DNA of 64,000 nt. Origin: Anopheles merus. Taxonomy: Eukaryota; Arthropoda; Insecta; Diptera; Culicidae. Shown in pieces: positions 63,846 to 64,000 of the stretch. The stretch spans positions 7,570,768-7,634,767 of the forward strand of contig NC_054083.1 of the NCBI RefSeq assembly GCF_017562075.2, read 5' to 3'. Made by a program: the position numbers and the translations under genes. Numbering within the stretch: position 1 is the first letter of the stretch; each line of letters opens with the position of its first letter. The notes under the pieces are model-generated. The model was not told the origin of the DNA. It was given only the letters and a program-made list of their open reading frames with translations, and ran no database searches.

Positions 63846-64000
63846 TCACGATAAGGTGCATACGCGATTAGGCAGCCGAAATTCTCTAAGATAAATTTCT
63901 GAACAACAGTTCACAAAAATATTGGTCCAAGGATGCCCGGTTTTTCGGTGGTTTCTTGAAACCTTCATAGAAACTTCAATAAACTTCGGCTAAAAATGAC

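Overview
This is eukaryotic, insect nuclear DNA, almost certainly from an Anopheles mosquito. It is AT-rich, its genes are split by GT-AG introns, it is dense in short inverted-repeat transposons and microsatellites, and it carries many copies of a ~200 bp tRNA-derived SINE with pol III A/B boxes and an AAG-type tail that looks like the SINE200 family of Anopheles. All gene models were assembled by eye from reading frame, splice sites and family resemblance. Species, orthology and expression cannot be settled from the sequence alone.

Layout. (1) Positions 1-4080: repeat remnants and unassigned DNA. (2) About 4082-18171, plus strand: a six-coding-exon class A neuropeptide receptor of the myosuppressin/FMRFamide-receptor type. 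Its introns hold a 131 bp AT microsatellite, a piggyBac-like MITE, three SINEs and a complete Tc1 transposon with an uninterrupted transposase on the opposite strand. (3) About 19030-22715, minus strand, convergent with the receptor: BBS4, a BBSome subunit, in nine exons. It has a GC-AG intron and a perfect-consensus RFX X-box about 145 bp upstream of the ATG. (4) About 22900-37200: a transposon-rich block. It holds a PIF/Harbinger-type element carrying APE-type LINE pieces, a decayed mariner, a 973 bp hAT-type element with a perfect 8 bp target-site duplication and an internal 80 bp minisatellite, a SINE whose duplication shares the hAT target, a pogo-like MITE and a jockey-like LINE relic. 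(5) 37290-59113, minus strand: one 18-coding-exon gene for a ~1843-residue NACHT/WD-repeat protein of the NWD1/NWD2 type. Every exon joins in phase. (6) About 59114-64000: a candidate last exon of another minus-strand gene only 130 bp upstream of the NWD start, then SINEs, a second PIF/Harbinger-type element carrying a BEL/Pao protease fragment, and a 340 bp MITE.

The three host genes have no obvious joint pathway. BBS4 is ciliary (sensory neurons and sperm in insects), the receptor is neuronal or peripheral peptide signalling, and the NWD protein is a STAND-type NTPase scaffold of unknown insect role. No prokaryote-like operon, CRISPR array or tRNA/rRNA gene was seen. The most unusual structures are the two TIR-bounded elements that each enclose a piece of a different retrotransposon class, the nested hAT/SINE site, and the regulatory and splicing features of BBS4.
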